The position numbers were made by a program, and so were the translations under genes. Below are positions 11,447-21,984 of a stretch of DNA of 64,000 nucleotides, one piece after another. How positions within the stretch are numbered: position 1 is the first letter of the stretch; every line of letters begins with the position of its first letter. The stretch lies in NCBI RefSeq assembly GCF_027943255.1, contig NC_072893.1, forward strand, positions 87,241,784 to 87,305,783, written 5' to 3'. Below the pieces are notes generated by a model. It did not search any database, was not told the origin of the DNA, and saw nothing but the letters and a program-made list of their open reading frames with translations. The DNA is from Anastrepha obliqua. Taxonomy: Eukaryota > Arthropoda > Insecta > Diptera > Tephritidae.

Positions 11447-11715
11447 AATAACCCGATCGGAAGATTTATAATTTTTGCAAATGGCGTTGTACGTCAATCA
11501 TGCCATATTTGACACTTGTGAACTAGATAGCTGTAGTTTACAAATATACAAGCAATGGAGCGCATAAAGGTCAAAATAAAGATTTCCACTACTCAAAATC
11601 TTTTTTTTTTATTTAGTAAAAAAATTGATAGATTAATTTTGTGGTGTTTAATGGTGTTTTTATAATAAAATAAAGATTTCCACTACTCAAAATCTTAATT
11701 TCGCCATATGATTTT
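11447..11715 (-). mobile_element. CAAGGTGGCGC-type MITE, rearranged
   Basis: Minus-orientation copy of the family: 'ttataatttttgcaaatggc', 'gtacgtcaatcatg', 'catatttgacacttgtgaac' and 'agcaatggagcgcataaagg' are the complements of blocks in the 52865 copy. Its outer ends are lost. It holds a direct duplication of 'aaaataaagatttccactac' and flanking bases at 11575 and 11670. Confidence 0.65.
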
Positions 11716-11791
11716 TTTCTTTCCTGTGCTGAATAACTAAATTTCTAACGTTAACTGATATTTCTTTTCGAGGAGCCATTGTAGATGCCTA

Positions 11792-12268
11792 ATGCTGAAA
11801 ACAGTGAACACCGTACGCAATCCCTTACCGCAGTCCCTTACCGTGCACAAAAACTCACCCCCGAGAACAACTGCGTTCTTTTAATTACATATTTACACAA
11901 TACATCGGTTTGTGTGTGTATGTGTTTGGTTGTATCTACATAATGTTGCCATTGATATTTTTGCTTACACACTTTCAGACATCCGCGTTATCAGTTACAA
12001 TTTTTCATTTTTAAGCTATTTTAACAAAAATTATCATTTTTCTAAGTTTATTTTGTAAATTATTTCGAAATGTACTGCTTGGCAACACTGTGTGGTGAGA
12101 GAGCAATCAGCTGAGTCGGTATTACGGGGATTTTTTAAATATCGTGAAATAAAATCTACGGTACTACGATACGGAAGGAAGGAACTTTTCATTTACATGG
12201 GGTTCTCATTAGTTTGATCGGAAGAGCTGGGTCGGGATTGCGTTTACGGTGTTCACTGTTTTCAGCAT
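11792..12268. mobile_element. non-autonomous DNA element with ~35-bp inverted ends
   Basis: The left end ATGCTGAAAACAGTGAACAC is repeated in inverse at 12268-12230, with the match running on through 'cgcaatccc' apart from a two-base gap. The 477-bp interior is non-coding and AT-rich. No convincing target-site duplication is visible at the flanks, so the superfamily is undecided. Confidence 0.7.
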
Positions 12269-14006
12269 AAGTATTCAAATTGCAACTAAAATCAATATTA
12301 TCAAAGCAACAAACATAAGAAAAGGAAAGAAATAGACAAACGGTATTTTACCGTTATCACAACATAGGATATCAGAGTACAAGCTAGGAGTACAAGCCGG
12401 TTCTGTATGTACACTTTTGCCAACGCTGTTTTGCGTTTTTTTAGCATAACTGTGTTGTTTTATGTTAAAGAATGGATTTGTTATAGTTAAGTCGATTAGA
12501 AAAATATTTCAAATAAAATTGCATAAACACATTTTTAAGTAAAGTGCTTGTACTTTGTAAACAACGAAAGGGAGGGGTGTATGTAGACTTCTGTCAGCCA
12601 CTGTATATTTGTAGGTGGTCTTTTTTCTACACCAAATTTTATTTACATCCATATGCATCGGCATTTTTATTGTATTCGACACTTTTCTTTAAAATACATT
12701 ATTTTACTCTATTCTCCCATTAAAATACTTAGCTTTTTGAATACCGCAGAGATTAAGGAAATTCTCAGAAGCTTGTACATTCTTGAAATTATTTATAAAA
12801 CCGTTATTTGTACTTTATACCTTCCTGAATTGCATCGCAAAACAAAGTACCACACACAATGCCACATTTCCATTATACTCGCACACTCGCCTATGTGCAT
12901 ACAATTATAAAAAAGAAAATATGCTAATAAAGAACAATAAAAAAGTTGATAATTAAAGTAGACAATCGTAAAAGAAAAGTAATCAGAAATTAAAAAAAAT
13001 GCATGTGAAGCAACCAGCCAGCTCGTTACTAGTCAAGAGGGGCTCAAGAAACAACAGGTCCAAATACTCGCGCATACATACAAGTCTTCGCTTGGAAGAG
13101 TGCCAGAGACGCATTGAGTTTTTTTATCCAATTTGCTGCATTTTTCAATTGCGTTTTCCCCACTTTTTACTCATCCCATAAATGAGGCAATGCAAAACGA
13201 AACTGTTTACTACATACGTACATACATACATATGTATGTATATTTTCAGGCTACTGTGTGAGAAGTATGTATGGTATGTATTTATTTATTGCTTTGCATG
13301 CAGAGATTTCAACTAAATAGTGGGCAACGGCAGTTGTAGACGTCAAGCTAAGCAGCATGAAAAGTCAAAATGATATTATGCTGCGGTCTCCAAAAGTGCA
13401 ACTGTAATGAGGACGGCGTACATGCAAGCATACGTAGGCATGCAGTAGTATGTGGCCAGTTTGAGGCTTCTGTGTTGCAATATTGTATTTCTAGCCAACA
13501 CTCACCACACACACTAACTTACATAGTTAGATTTTAATTACCCCGCTTAATTGCTGAAAGACTGACTGGCTAGTGACTGGTGCCAGTTAAGATGTGCCGT
13601 AGTCACTGATGATCTGCTGGCTGCATACACAAAAATACATTTGCATTAAATACTTTATCTGTGGTGTACGTTTGGCTTCCTGCTTTTTTATCACTTTCGC
13701 GATTAAGGTAAATGTGCAACGAAATTGGTACATCTACCTGCCTTGCCAGTTGAGGTCGTCAGAAAATATGACTTTGCGAAAAATGCTTACATTAATTTCA
13801 CTGATATTTTTTACTGCTTAACAATACTTTTTCGCCACGCCTCTAGTTCTTAAATTGACTGACCTCGTATTCTATATATTGCTCGTTTGCTGGGAGAACG
13901 TCTTAAGCTAAAAAACCAATAATTCTACTAAAGCGACTTTAAAGTGAAATTTACTATGCCTCCGGAAGTACCTATAAGTAAATAAAATGTTGCATCTAAA
14001 AAGATA
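12269..14006. other. unrecognised sequence; possible Tc1-type end near 12605
   Basis: At 12577-12605 the complement reads CAGTGGCTGACAGAAGTCTA, which looks like a Tc1-type terminal repeat, but no partner end was found. The rest includes a complex stretch at 13180-13830 rich in CATACATA and mixed sequence without a supported gene. Confidence 0.35.
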
Positions 14007-14450
14007 CAAGGAGGCGCAAAATTAATCATTCATTTTTTTTTTAATAACTTTTATATACCTACTAAATTTGGCGTTTACAGTCTTTATTGGGTGTTCGGCC
14101 GAACTCCTGCTCCTATTTGTGGTGGCGCCTTGATGTTTTACGACAAAAGGGGGGAACTACCTTTATGTGGAGATTTGTCATGGCAGAAACACACTCGGAA
14201 GTTTGCTATTGCCTGCCGCAGGGCGACCGCTATTAAAAAACATTTTCTATCATTTGATGTTTCATGGTCGGAGATGTTTTTTTTACTAAATAAAAAAAAT
14301 GATTTTGAGCGATGGAAATCTTTTTGACCTTTACGCTATCCATTGATTATCTGTTTGTATACTACAGCAGTCCAGTCAAATATGATTGACATACGACATT
14401 TGAGAAAATTATAAATCTTCGGATAGGGTGATTCATTTTGCGCCAAGTTG
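14007..14450 (+). mobile_element. CAAGGTGGCGC-type MITE split by a SINE
   Basis: Left end CAAGGAGGCGCAAAATTAAT at 14007 and right end complement CAACTTGGCGCAAAATGAAT at 14450, each bordered by TA (14005-14006, 14451-14452). The MITE body continues on both sides of a SINE occupying about 14066-14275. Without that insert the element is near the 229-bp family length. The order of events is clear: MITE first, SINE later. Confidence 0.82.
14066..14275 (-). mobile_element. tRNA-derived SINE inside a MITE
   Basis: Minus-strand copy from 'tttggcgtttacag' through 'gttcggccgaactcctgctc', 'cggaagtttgctattgcctg' and 'gcgaccgctatt' to CTATCATTTGATGTTTCATG. The tRNA-like head is missing. Its last motif is shared with the copy at 237. 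Confidence 0.78.
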
Positions 14451-14619
14451 TATTAATTTTTGTACACATTTTCAGGGGAAAGGGACAGACAATTTATGTT
14501 TTTAATCAACATTTTTTTTGTTTTTTACTTTTTTGTTAGTATATATAATATGTACATAATTTACATAGTGTGGGGAAGATAGAAGTTGGCGTCTCCCGAA
14601 AACCATTACTGTTAACTGT

Positions 14620-14766
14620 TTTCTTCGGTTCCCCAAGTTGAAGTTACCACTTCGTGGAAGGAGATTTCAGTCGATAGAAAAGATCAAAGAGAATGCGACG
14701 AAAGAGCTGAAGGCCATCCCTTCGTCGGATTGGATTAAACGTTGGCACGTTGCAACGATGGTTTAA
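14620..14766 (+). pseudogene. mariner transposase C-terminal fragment
   Basis: The + strand reads 'SPKLKLPLRGRRFQSIEKIK' then 'ELKAIPSSDW' and 'KRWH'. This is the mariner region after the third catalytic Asp, where PKLK-LRGRRF and an F--W--RWHKCI ending are characteristic. Nothing upstream of it is left, and a LINE fragment begins directly after. Confidence 0.65.
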
Positions 14767-14769
14767 CGA

Positions 14770-15700
14770 GGTTAAGTTAGGGCGAAAGTCCTTTGAGCTG
14801 AACATAGGTACACACCTTATAATCTCGAAAAAAGGCGATCAAATATCTTGGGATCTGGATCGACACAAAACTTTGTTTCAGGCAGTATTTAATAAATGTA
14901 AGTTCCAAGGCGGCTTCTGTCAATGGTGTCCTGACGCGACTTCCCCTAATATAGGAAGGCCCCAGGGAAATCGAAGACAACTACTGTCATTGGCTGCTTA
15001 CTCTATGATTCTTTATGCAGCACCTATCTGGGCGGGGACCAAAAAGTCTAATCACGCGAGGTTGCCCAGACATACAGGCCAGGCGCGCTGTGTGTAGCTT
15101 GCGCGTATAGGTGTCTGATGATGCAATCTGCGTATTAGCTAGAAAGATACCTCTGAACCTCTTGGCAGATGAAATGTTTCGGCTGTATAGGAGCGCGGCC
15201 GGCAATAGGCCGGTGGTAACAGTGGTGGGATGAGTCACAGAGCGGACGTCGGACATACCAACTCATACCACATGTTGATGAGTGGTTAATGAGAAAACAG
15301 GGAGACACCGACTATAACCTGTAGCAGTTGCTCAGTGGGCATGGCTGTTTTTAGGAATACCTGTACTGTTTTAATATTGACAAAAACACAGAACACGTCA
15401 TGTTTTATTGCGACCGTTTTAGAGAGGAACGAGCTGTCAAGCCCTGGGTCATCAACCACCCTCCAGCACCCTCATACGAGATACGTACGCAACCAGCGGT
15501 AAGTGGGAGGCAGCGCAAATGTTCGCAGGTAAGATCATGACGCAACTTCGCCATATTGATTGGGAACGCAAAGCGTTTAGGCAGAAGTTGCAGCAACAGA
15601 GAAGGGGGACAGTTTCTGACGAACCGACAACAAGCACAGACGTTTAAGTGAAACACTCAATACGGTATCGCGCAGAAGGCAAGACGGTAGTGAGTTAAGA
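14770..15700 (+). pseudogene. R1/LOA-type LINE, 3' part of reverse transcriptase ORF
   Basis: In one + frame, 14838-14950 reads 'IKYLGIWIDTKLCFRQYL' and continues to 'NGVLTRLP', the conserved thumb-side motif after the palm of jockey/R1-group reverse transcriptases. Another frame continues with 'LLSLAAYSMILYAAPIWA'. Remains of a C-terminal zinc-knuckle region ('GHGCF-YL-RF', 'EHVMFYCDRF') occur at 15340-15420. Several frameshifts and stops break it, and the 5' half is absent. Confidence 0.7.
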
Positions 15701-16380
15701 TAACACTACTGCAAGTTTTCCGATGTCTTCTTTACTTTGGAACCACCTATAAACACAGTGGGAGTAATTGTGACGATCGACGGTGTACAGCCTTCATATG
15801 CCTGCAGGAGAGGAAGCTGGACGCAGGTACCTGTTGTGTTTTCGGACAGGCTCTACCCAGAAGTTATACTTTTGTCGTCCCAGGGTAGAATTAGCTGAGG
15901 TGGAGGATTGTTGTAGTATTAGTGGGAGCGTGCCCCACATATCATTGGTGTGACGGCACCTCTGAGATGTGTCTGACATTTTAATTTCAATCTCCTTCCC
16001 CAAACAAAAAATAAATAAAAAAACGTTGGCACTTGTGTGTTGCTTCAGACGGGTCATATTTTGAAGGAGATAAAATAAATTTGCCTGAAATTTAACTCTG
16101 TTTTGATTTATTTAAACATTCTTATTTATTAAACATAGTATATACATACCTAGTACATATAGTTTCACACAACACATATATGTTCATACATGTATGTATA
16201 AGAACAAACCAAAAAACATAGAAATTGGAAAAATACAATGCAAAACAAAATAGGTTATTCCAAGGTTTTAGTAATAAAATGCATACACATAATAAAAACC
16301 AAAAATAAGAAATACTCGTATAGGTATACGTATATATATAATTATATGTATGCATTAATGAAATAAAAATATAATATTAT
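15701..16380. repeat. spacer with TACATA-rich stretch
   Basis: At 16130-16350 the sequence is rich in TATACATA and TATATA steps. 15700-16080 is mixed sequence, perhaps the tail of the LINE, with no supported gene. Confidence 0.45.
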
Positions 16381-16545
16381 ACTGGCGCATACATCCTTGA
16401 AAGGTGTGCTTAGGCCAACTACTCTTCCAATTTCTCGCGCGTCTGTATGCTGATGCGCAAATCAAAGTCCCAAATCTTTATTTCTCCTACGAAATACTGT
16501 TATTTTTATGAGATACTTTTTCATGGCAGAAATGCAGGCAATTTT
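16381..16545 (-). mobile_element. tRNA-derived SINE, very old fragment
   Basis: 'actggcgcatacatccttga' corresponds to the SINE 3' end, and 'tttttatgagatactttttcatggcagaaatgcagg' (16503-16538) to the body. The middle is heavily altered and the head absent. Confidence 0.55.
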
Positions 16546-17277
16546 GAGCCTATTCTTCCTGTTAATAAACTTATCTCTCGAATTTGGGCTTTCCTATTGG
16601 AAAGTATCTATTGTACGCTCTTTTTTAAAGCTTGTGATAAAAGTGAGATGGTAGAGATGATAAGAGATTGGTGGTTGATGTTGATGAGAGTTTTAGTTTG
16701 AGTTTTAGTACTAAACTTACATTTGCTTTAAACCTTTCGTTCCCCATCACAAGATGAATTTGAAACTGGGCGTTCCACAGTTGCTAATCTCGCGATTTTT
16801 TCAAACTATTGCAGTTTTCCGTTTGTTAATTTACGTCCGGTAGAAATTATACTACAGTGTTTTGGTATGTGGTGAATTTTGTTATAAAAAGAAAAATCTT
16901 TACTTACGGATCCAAGAAAATAGAGACAAAGTAGTTCCCCTCCGATACAATGCACAATGTATTTTCCATTCCTCAAAGACTACCAAAAAGTCAATTCTTG
17001 GCACAACGTTCAAAGCACGCAGCGGTTCATGTTGAATCAAAGCGGGAAATAACCAAAAGTTACACGGAGCTCAGTCAACTGAATAAGTCGACTGCGAAAG
17101 ACTATTTTATTTTTATTTTATTTATTTATTTAGCCACACATAAATGAATTCAAACAATTTGAGAACAAATTTTTGCGAAAAAAATCAATACCGTGTAAGT
17201 TAGGGCATTATTAGGATGCAAAATTTAAGATGGTTTTTCGTAAAAGTGATCTCTTCTTGCGAATAACTTCACGTATA
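16546..17277. other. unrecognised spacer
   Basis: Mixed AT-rich sequence. No gene or repeat boundary could be supported. Confidence 0.45.
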
Positions 17278-17860
17278 CGAGGATCAATTGAAAAGTCCGT
17301 GCAAAAATAAAATCTACTTATTTGCTTGGAATAATTTTTTTTTCTTGACATAGTATCCTTTTAAGCGTATACACTTATACATTCATCCAACGCTGTTCCA
17401 GTTTGTTGATCCTTTCCAAAGATTTCGAAGATCCGAGGATTTGTCCAAGTCTGAAAAATAGTCATTCGTTTCTCAATCACCTCCTTCTTTGAATAAAATC
17501 TTTTTCCGCCAGCCATTTCTTCAAATTGGAGAACAAATGGTAGTACCAGGGAGCCAAGTCTGGAGAATGAGGGTGATGTGAAAGGTGTTGGAACCCTATT
17601 TTCGTAAATTTTGCGCCCACAACTGCTGAGATGTGAGCTGGAGCATTTAATCACCAATCGAAATTCTTTTTCGTCCTTTGATGAAAATCAGCCGACTTCC
17701 TCGATACAAACGAATGCCAACCACATAGAAATACACCGATCTGGCTGAAACTTGATGCGTGTTTTTACAAGAGATGCTATTAATTATATGATACATAACC
17801 TCGATACACGCCAGTAGTGCCATCTCTCTGTCTGTGTTCGGACTTTTCAAACGACCCTCG
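17278..17860 (-). mobile_element. mariner deletion derivative with both ends
   Basis: Left end CGAGGATCAATTGAAAAGTC at 17278 (TA before it) matches the complement of the right end at 17860 (CGAGGGTCGTTTGAAAAGTC). The 3' half of a transposase lies at 17650-17350 and a 5' untranslated part at 17860-17660; everything between, including the DNA-binding domain, is deleted. Total length 583 bp. Confidence 0.8.
17350..17650 (-). pseudogene. mariner transposase C-terminal remains
   Basis: Minus-strand frames give traces of 'HSPDLAPW-YHLFSNLKKWLA', then an EQRW-type block and 'LKGYYVKKK', the standard mariner ending (RW--CI-L-GDYVEK). Frameshifts separate them. The third catalytic Asp position is altered (W-Y in place of S-D-Y). 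Confidence 0.65.
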
Positions 17861-18059
17861 CAACACCTAATAGTATTCCTTGCCGATAGGAATTCATATT
17901 GCACAACACCAAGTTAGTTCACACAAGCGTAACTATAATATATAACTAATGACGACACTGACATGAAATTTGGCAGGGATATTTCTAATAGGAGTAACAA
18001 CATTGAAATAAAAAAGTTTGCCTAAAACGGTTAGAATGCGAAGTTCTAATCAAAAAATC

Positions 18060-18610
18060 ACCTTACACCTTCACCTATGATACTGATTTATCAAAAGCGT
18101 TTGACACAGTAAGCCATATTGTATTGCTAAGCAGGTTACATCCATTTTGTTTCCACACTAAGTTATTGGCTTGGTTTTAATCTTATTTTGGGAATAGAAT
18201 TGCATATGTCGAAATTGACAATTTTATATATTTTACATACACTTTTACATACACTTTTCCATTACTTTTTTCGATCTTTATAAATGACCCAGTGCGTCAC
18301 TTTCCTTTTGTATGTAGATGGCTTTATAATTTTCAAAGTTGTATAAACTTATTCTGACTACGAAATCTGTCAAAGCGAGCTAAATAACTTGGGCGCCTGG
18401 TGTATGCGAAATAAGTTAGCAATGAATATCAATAAATACTGTTAACCTACCATGAAACACGTTCAACATTACGATCTTCGCATTATACTTATTTCAAATA
18501 ATGCGTTAAGTTCTTACGACAAAATCAAAGATATGGGGGTTATTTTTGACTTGTGTTCCGCTTTTACTGAATATTTCAACTATTTATTCCCAAGGTATAC
18601 TCTTGCAATG
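18060..18610 (+). pseudogene. jockey-type LINE reverse transcriptase fragment
   Basis: The + strand reads 'DTDLSKAFDTVSHIVLLSRL' at 18075-18135, the conserved reverse-transcriptase motif around the first catalytic Asp. It is followed by 'LLAWF', 'SIFINDP', 'FPFVYVDG' in place of the FADD box, and 'LNNLGAWCMRNKLAMNINK'. Parts of the palm are deleted between 18180 and 18280 and frames shift. The second and third catalytic Asp positions are degraded, so it is dead. Confidence 0.75.
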
Positions 18611-18990
18611 GTTACGAACCGAGGAAAAGCTTTGAATTTATACTCCCACACAAAAAAAATTTGAGCATCGTTTCTTCTTTTTCTGGCAGCTCCACATTCA
18701 TACAGGATGTGCTCTTGAATTTCATCGTCCAGCTCGCAAAAACGACAGAAGCTTGTTTCTACTAGTCTCAGTTTGTCCTCTCTATCCAAATTTGATGCTC
18801 CTCTAGAAGGAGTTTGATACTCTTATATTTAATACTTTCTAGAAGGAAAGATAACTTATTTTGCGTAGTATTACTGTGGTAAGCCTTCAAGAGGCCTATT
18901 CTTTGCAGTTATGATCTTCATGTTCTGGTGTCCAACTCAATAAGGCGGTGTTCTTTGCTCCCAGGGTACTGCGGGCCATGAAGTATTTCT
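18580..18990 (-). pseudogene. LINE RNase H / zinc-knuckle tail fragment
   Basis: The minus strand reads 'CRFCELDDEIQEHILYECGA' (18750-18690), the CCHC-like knuckle ending of LOA/R1/I-type LINEs. Upstream, at about 18960-18920, is an RNase-H-like 'LSWTPEHEDH' (normally WVPGHxG). It runs opposite to, and slightly overlaps, the reverse-transcriptase piece at 18060, so the two are separate insertions. Confidence 0.65.
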
Positions 18991-19147
18991 AAATTATTGA
19001 TCTAAGACTACAATGGATGACTGCCTAGCTGATTACAAAATACAGATGCGCTTCGAAGTAATATCTTTTCGAAAGCATTCTATGCCAGAAATTTCCATGC
19101 CTTGGAACCCCGCTTGAAATATAATATGTATAGACATACGTATATAT

Positions 19148-19450
19148 AATTGGTGCTTGTACTTGTTTTGGGTATTTCGCCGAGCTTCTCCTCTTATTTG
19201 TGCTGTGCATCTCGATGTTTTTCCAAAAATGAAGAGACCTATAGATTTAAGACAACCCCGATTTTTTTTTTGTTTTTATTTTTTGTTATGAGGAACTTTT
19301 TTCGTGGCAGAAATACACTCGGAGGTTTGCTATTGTTGCCGACAGCCATTGAAAGAACCTTTTCTACCAATCGGTGTTTCCTGTTTGAGGTTTCGAACTT
19401 GTGCACTTCCATATGGTAGTCACGCACCAACCCATTCGACTACGTTGACC
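19148..19450 (-). mobile_element. tRNA-derived SINE, near full length but diverged
   Basis: Runs from 'aattggtgcttgtactt' at the 3' end to the tRNA-like head 'cacgcaccaacccattcgac' then 'tacgttgacc'. The B-box side is changed ('aggtttcgaacttg'). The T-rich insert at 19260-19285 is not in other copies. Confidence 0.8.
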
Positions 19451-19510
19451 AAATCCCCGCTCGAAATATAGTGGGATAATCGCCCATTAGTATCGATCTT
19501 TTACCGAATT

Positions 19511-20434
19511 TTTAAGCACTATAGGAAAGTTTTTCAAAAAACACACGTAAATTTCAAAAAAAGGCGTAGAATTTTTATTTAAATCGATAGTACAGTCCAT
19601 ATAATTTAATGTTTGAAGATTATTTCATGCAAATGCTGACCGCGACTGCGCTTCAAATGGTCCCTCCGCTTAGTCCAATTTTGGCATACTCTTTCCAATG
19701 GTTCGGCCGGTATCTCACATATAAATGCTTTAATGTTGCCTTGCCAATGCGTTAATTAAAGCAAGCTTGTCTGAATAGACATGAGCTTTAACATAGCCCC
19801 ACAAAAAATAATCTAAAGGCGTTTTATCGCACGATCTGGGTGGCCAATTGACAGGTCCCGAACGTGAAATAAAGTGTTCTTCGAACTCGCCTCTCAACAA
19901 GTCCGTTGTTACGCGTGCTGTGTGGCATGTGGCACCGTCTTGCTGAAACCACATGTCATGCAAGTCAAGCTTTTGCATTTTTGGCAAAAAAAAAGTTGGA
20001 TATCATTTCACGGTAGCGCTCACCATTCACAGTTGCGTTACGATTCGCGGCATCTTTGAAGAAGTACGGGCCAATGATACCTCCAGTCCATAAACCGCAC
20101 CAAACTTTGACCTTTTTTGGATACATTGGAAGCTCTTGCAATTATTCTGGCTGATCTTCACTCCAAAATCGACAATTCTGCTTATTTACGTACCCAAAAA
20201 TGAGCTTCGTCGCTGAACACAAATTTTCTATAAAAAAGTGGATCTTAAACTTTCTTAACAGAACACGCATTTTTATAATAAAATTCAATGATTTGCAAGC
20301 ATTGGTCGTTTGTAAGACGATTCATGGTTAAATTATAGACCAAACTGAAGATGTTTGACAGTGAAACAAAACACGAAACGTGCGTCAGCTGTTTAAATCA
20401 ACTGTTTAAAATGATAATAGCTAAAAAATCACCC
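19511..20434 (-). mobile_element. rosa-like DD41D transposon, copy 1
   Basis: Closely matches the copy at 58998-59937 over its whole length and ends with the same terminal sequence (complement GGGTGATTTTTTAGCTATTA) at 20434. The left terminal repeat is damaged or replaced before 19511. The coding strand is minus. Copies 1 and 2 lie 39 kb apart in the same orientation. Confidence 0.85.
19730..20260 (-). pseudogene. rosa-like DD41D transposase, copy 1, broken
   Basis: Keeps 'VFSDEAHFW' with the first catalytic Asp (near 20215), a WCGLW/GGIIGPYFF block, 'MWFQQDGATCHTARV' with the second, and 'TPLDYFLWGYVK' with the third. Exactly 41 residues lie between the second and third acids, the DD41D signature of rosa-type elements. 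A frame break at about 19990 and others upstream make it a pseudogene. All three acids survive, unlike in copy 2. Confidence 0.82.
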
Positions 20435-21289
20435 GTTAGTTCAGCTCAAAGACAAGTCCTACTATTCGCAAGCTTCGACCCATATCTGTACCAGATTTCC
20501 AAGTCAGATTGAATGCATTTTTTAATTGCTGACAGGGCTCCCGATCTATAATACTCGTCAATGATATCTCAACAGTAAGCGTTTAGAAAAAAAAATTTGA
20601 GTTAAACTAAAAGTTCTATTTGATGTTGATTGATCGATGTTTTGACGCTTATTAGAACTTAATTCGTCAACAGGAATATTTTGTACAGGTTATTTTTGAT
20701 ATTTTTTAATGACTCCTCAGTTTTCTGCTAATACCTTCAAGTTCTTTGAGGAGCTAGCAATTGTTTTGTATTACAGTGGCGGGGAAATTTATACTCCTGG
20801 GGCGTTTCTCTGATCTGAAAGATTTTACTTAGTATTTTGTGATATCAGTGTTAAAATTGTTACTTTCTTGTATGAATTTCTTATAGCACGTTTTGCGAAC
20901 ATTTGCCTAAAATCCCTTCAGACATAACTTTAGTTTTCATTATTAGTTAACTTTTTTGTCACAGCAAATTCAGCGTTTATACGTTGTATAACAAGAAGAT
21001 AATTCATTTTTCTCAAGTAATATTTTATTGCTGTGCAAAATTATACATACATATACTCGTATATACTTGTATGTCTATGCACTTACTCGCATTTTCCAAT
21101 TCAATTATCGAGCAATCAATAATCACCCAATTGATAAGTAAGCACCAATGTTGATTGCTGAATGAATAAATTTGCTATAGCCGCAATCGCTTATAAATCG
21201 CCACCGAACAGCCGAATCAATCATATGGAATAGATAAATCTTGATGGGTTAATAATTCGTCGTATTTTGTTTCCCCCTTTCGCTGTAAT
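20435..21289. other. unrecognised AT-rich sequence
   Basis: No gene or repeat structure supported. AATTGATAAGT and AATCAATAATC-like stretches occur at 21090-21180. Confidence 0.45.
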
Positions 21290-21784
21290 GCCAGACTGCC
21301 AGACTGTCAGACAAGCAAGGTAACAAACAACCAGACAAACACATCGTGGCGCACCACAATTGAACTGACCATCGTAGTCTGGCGCGTACACACACGTTCT
21401 TCTCTTCTTAACAACTAGATAAAAAAAGTAAAAAAAAATGTATAAATAAAATGTGCAAAACTAATATCGTGCGAAGAATTGCTGTGCCAACTTTGAAAAC
21501 CAGTACACCCAGAAACTAGCTGGCCAGCTACCAGACTCAGCGATTGTCGAACAAACCCAACAAAACCACCAAAACACGTTGGCCTACCAACCTACGAAGT
21601 CCGCCGCATCAACTGCTACGAGTATTACGGGCAAAAATGCAAAAATATGGTAGTTGCAGACGCAAGCGTAGACGAAGCTGAGGTCTTACAAGCAACTACT
21701 ACGAGTATATTACTCGTAAACAGCCAGCTGCGTTATAAAATCTATAAATGCCGCCAAAGAATTGCAGCCAAAGTGCAACAAATG
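21290..21784 (+). other. candidate untranslated exon with 5' splice site
   Basis: Unique-looking sequence rich in CCAGACAAAC-, CAACAAAACC- and ACCAAAACACG-type runs. It ends at the donor-like AATG|GTATGTG, with GT at 21785-21786. A TATA-like 'gttataaaatctataaatg' lies at 21732-21750. Three TACGAGTA/TACTCGTA words lie at 21617, 21700 and 21711. No coding frame of note is present. Exon status is a guess from composition and the donor. Confidence 0.22.
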
Positions 21785-21984
21785 GTATGTGTGATGATAA
21801 AGTAGAGTTTAGGTAATATAAGCTAACCCAGTAGGAATTGATTGACATGTGGGAAACAAAAAATTAGGTTATTAAAAATAAAGGCTATTGAGGCTTGCAG
21901 TTTTCAAAGCTCCTTTACATCACAGCAATCGGTAGTCAGAGATTTTTTGGATTTCACAAGCAAAAATACACACACTGATATATA

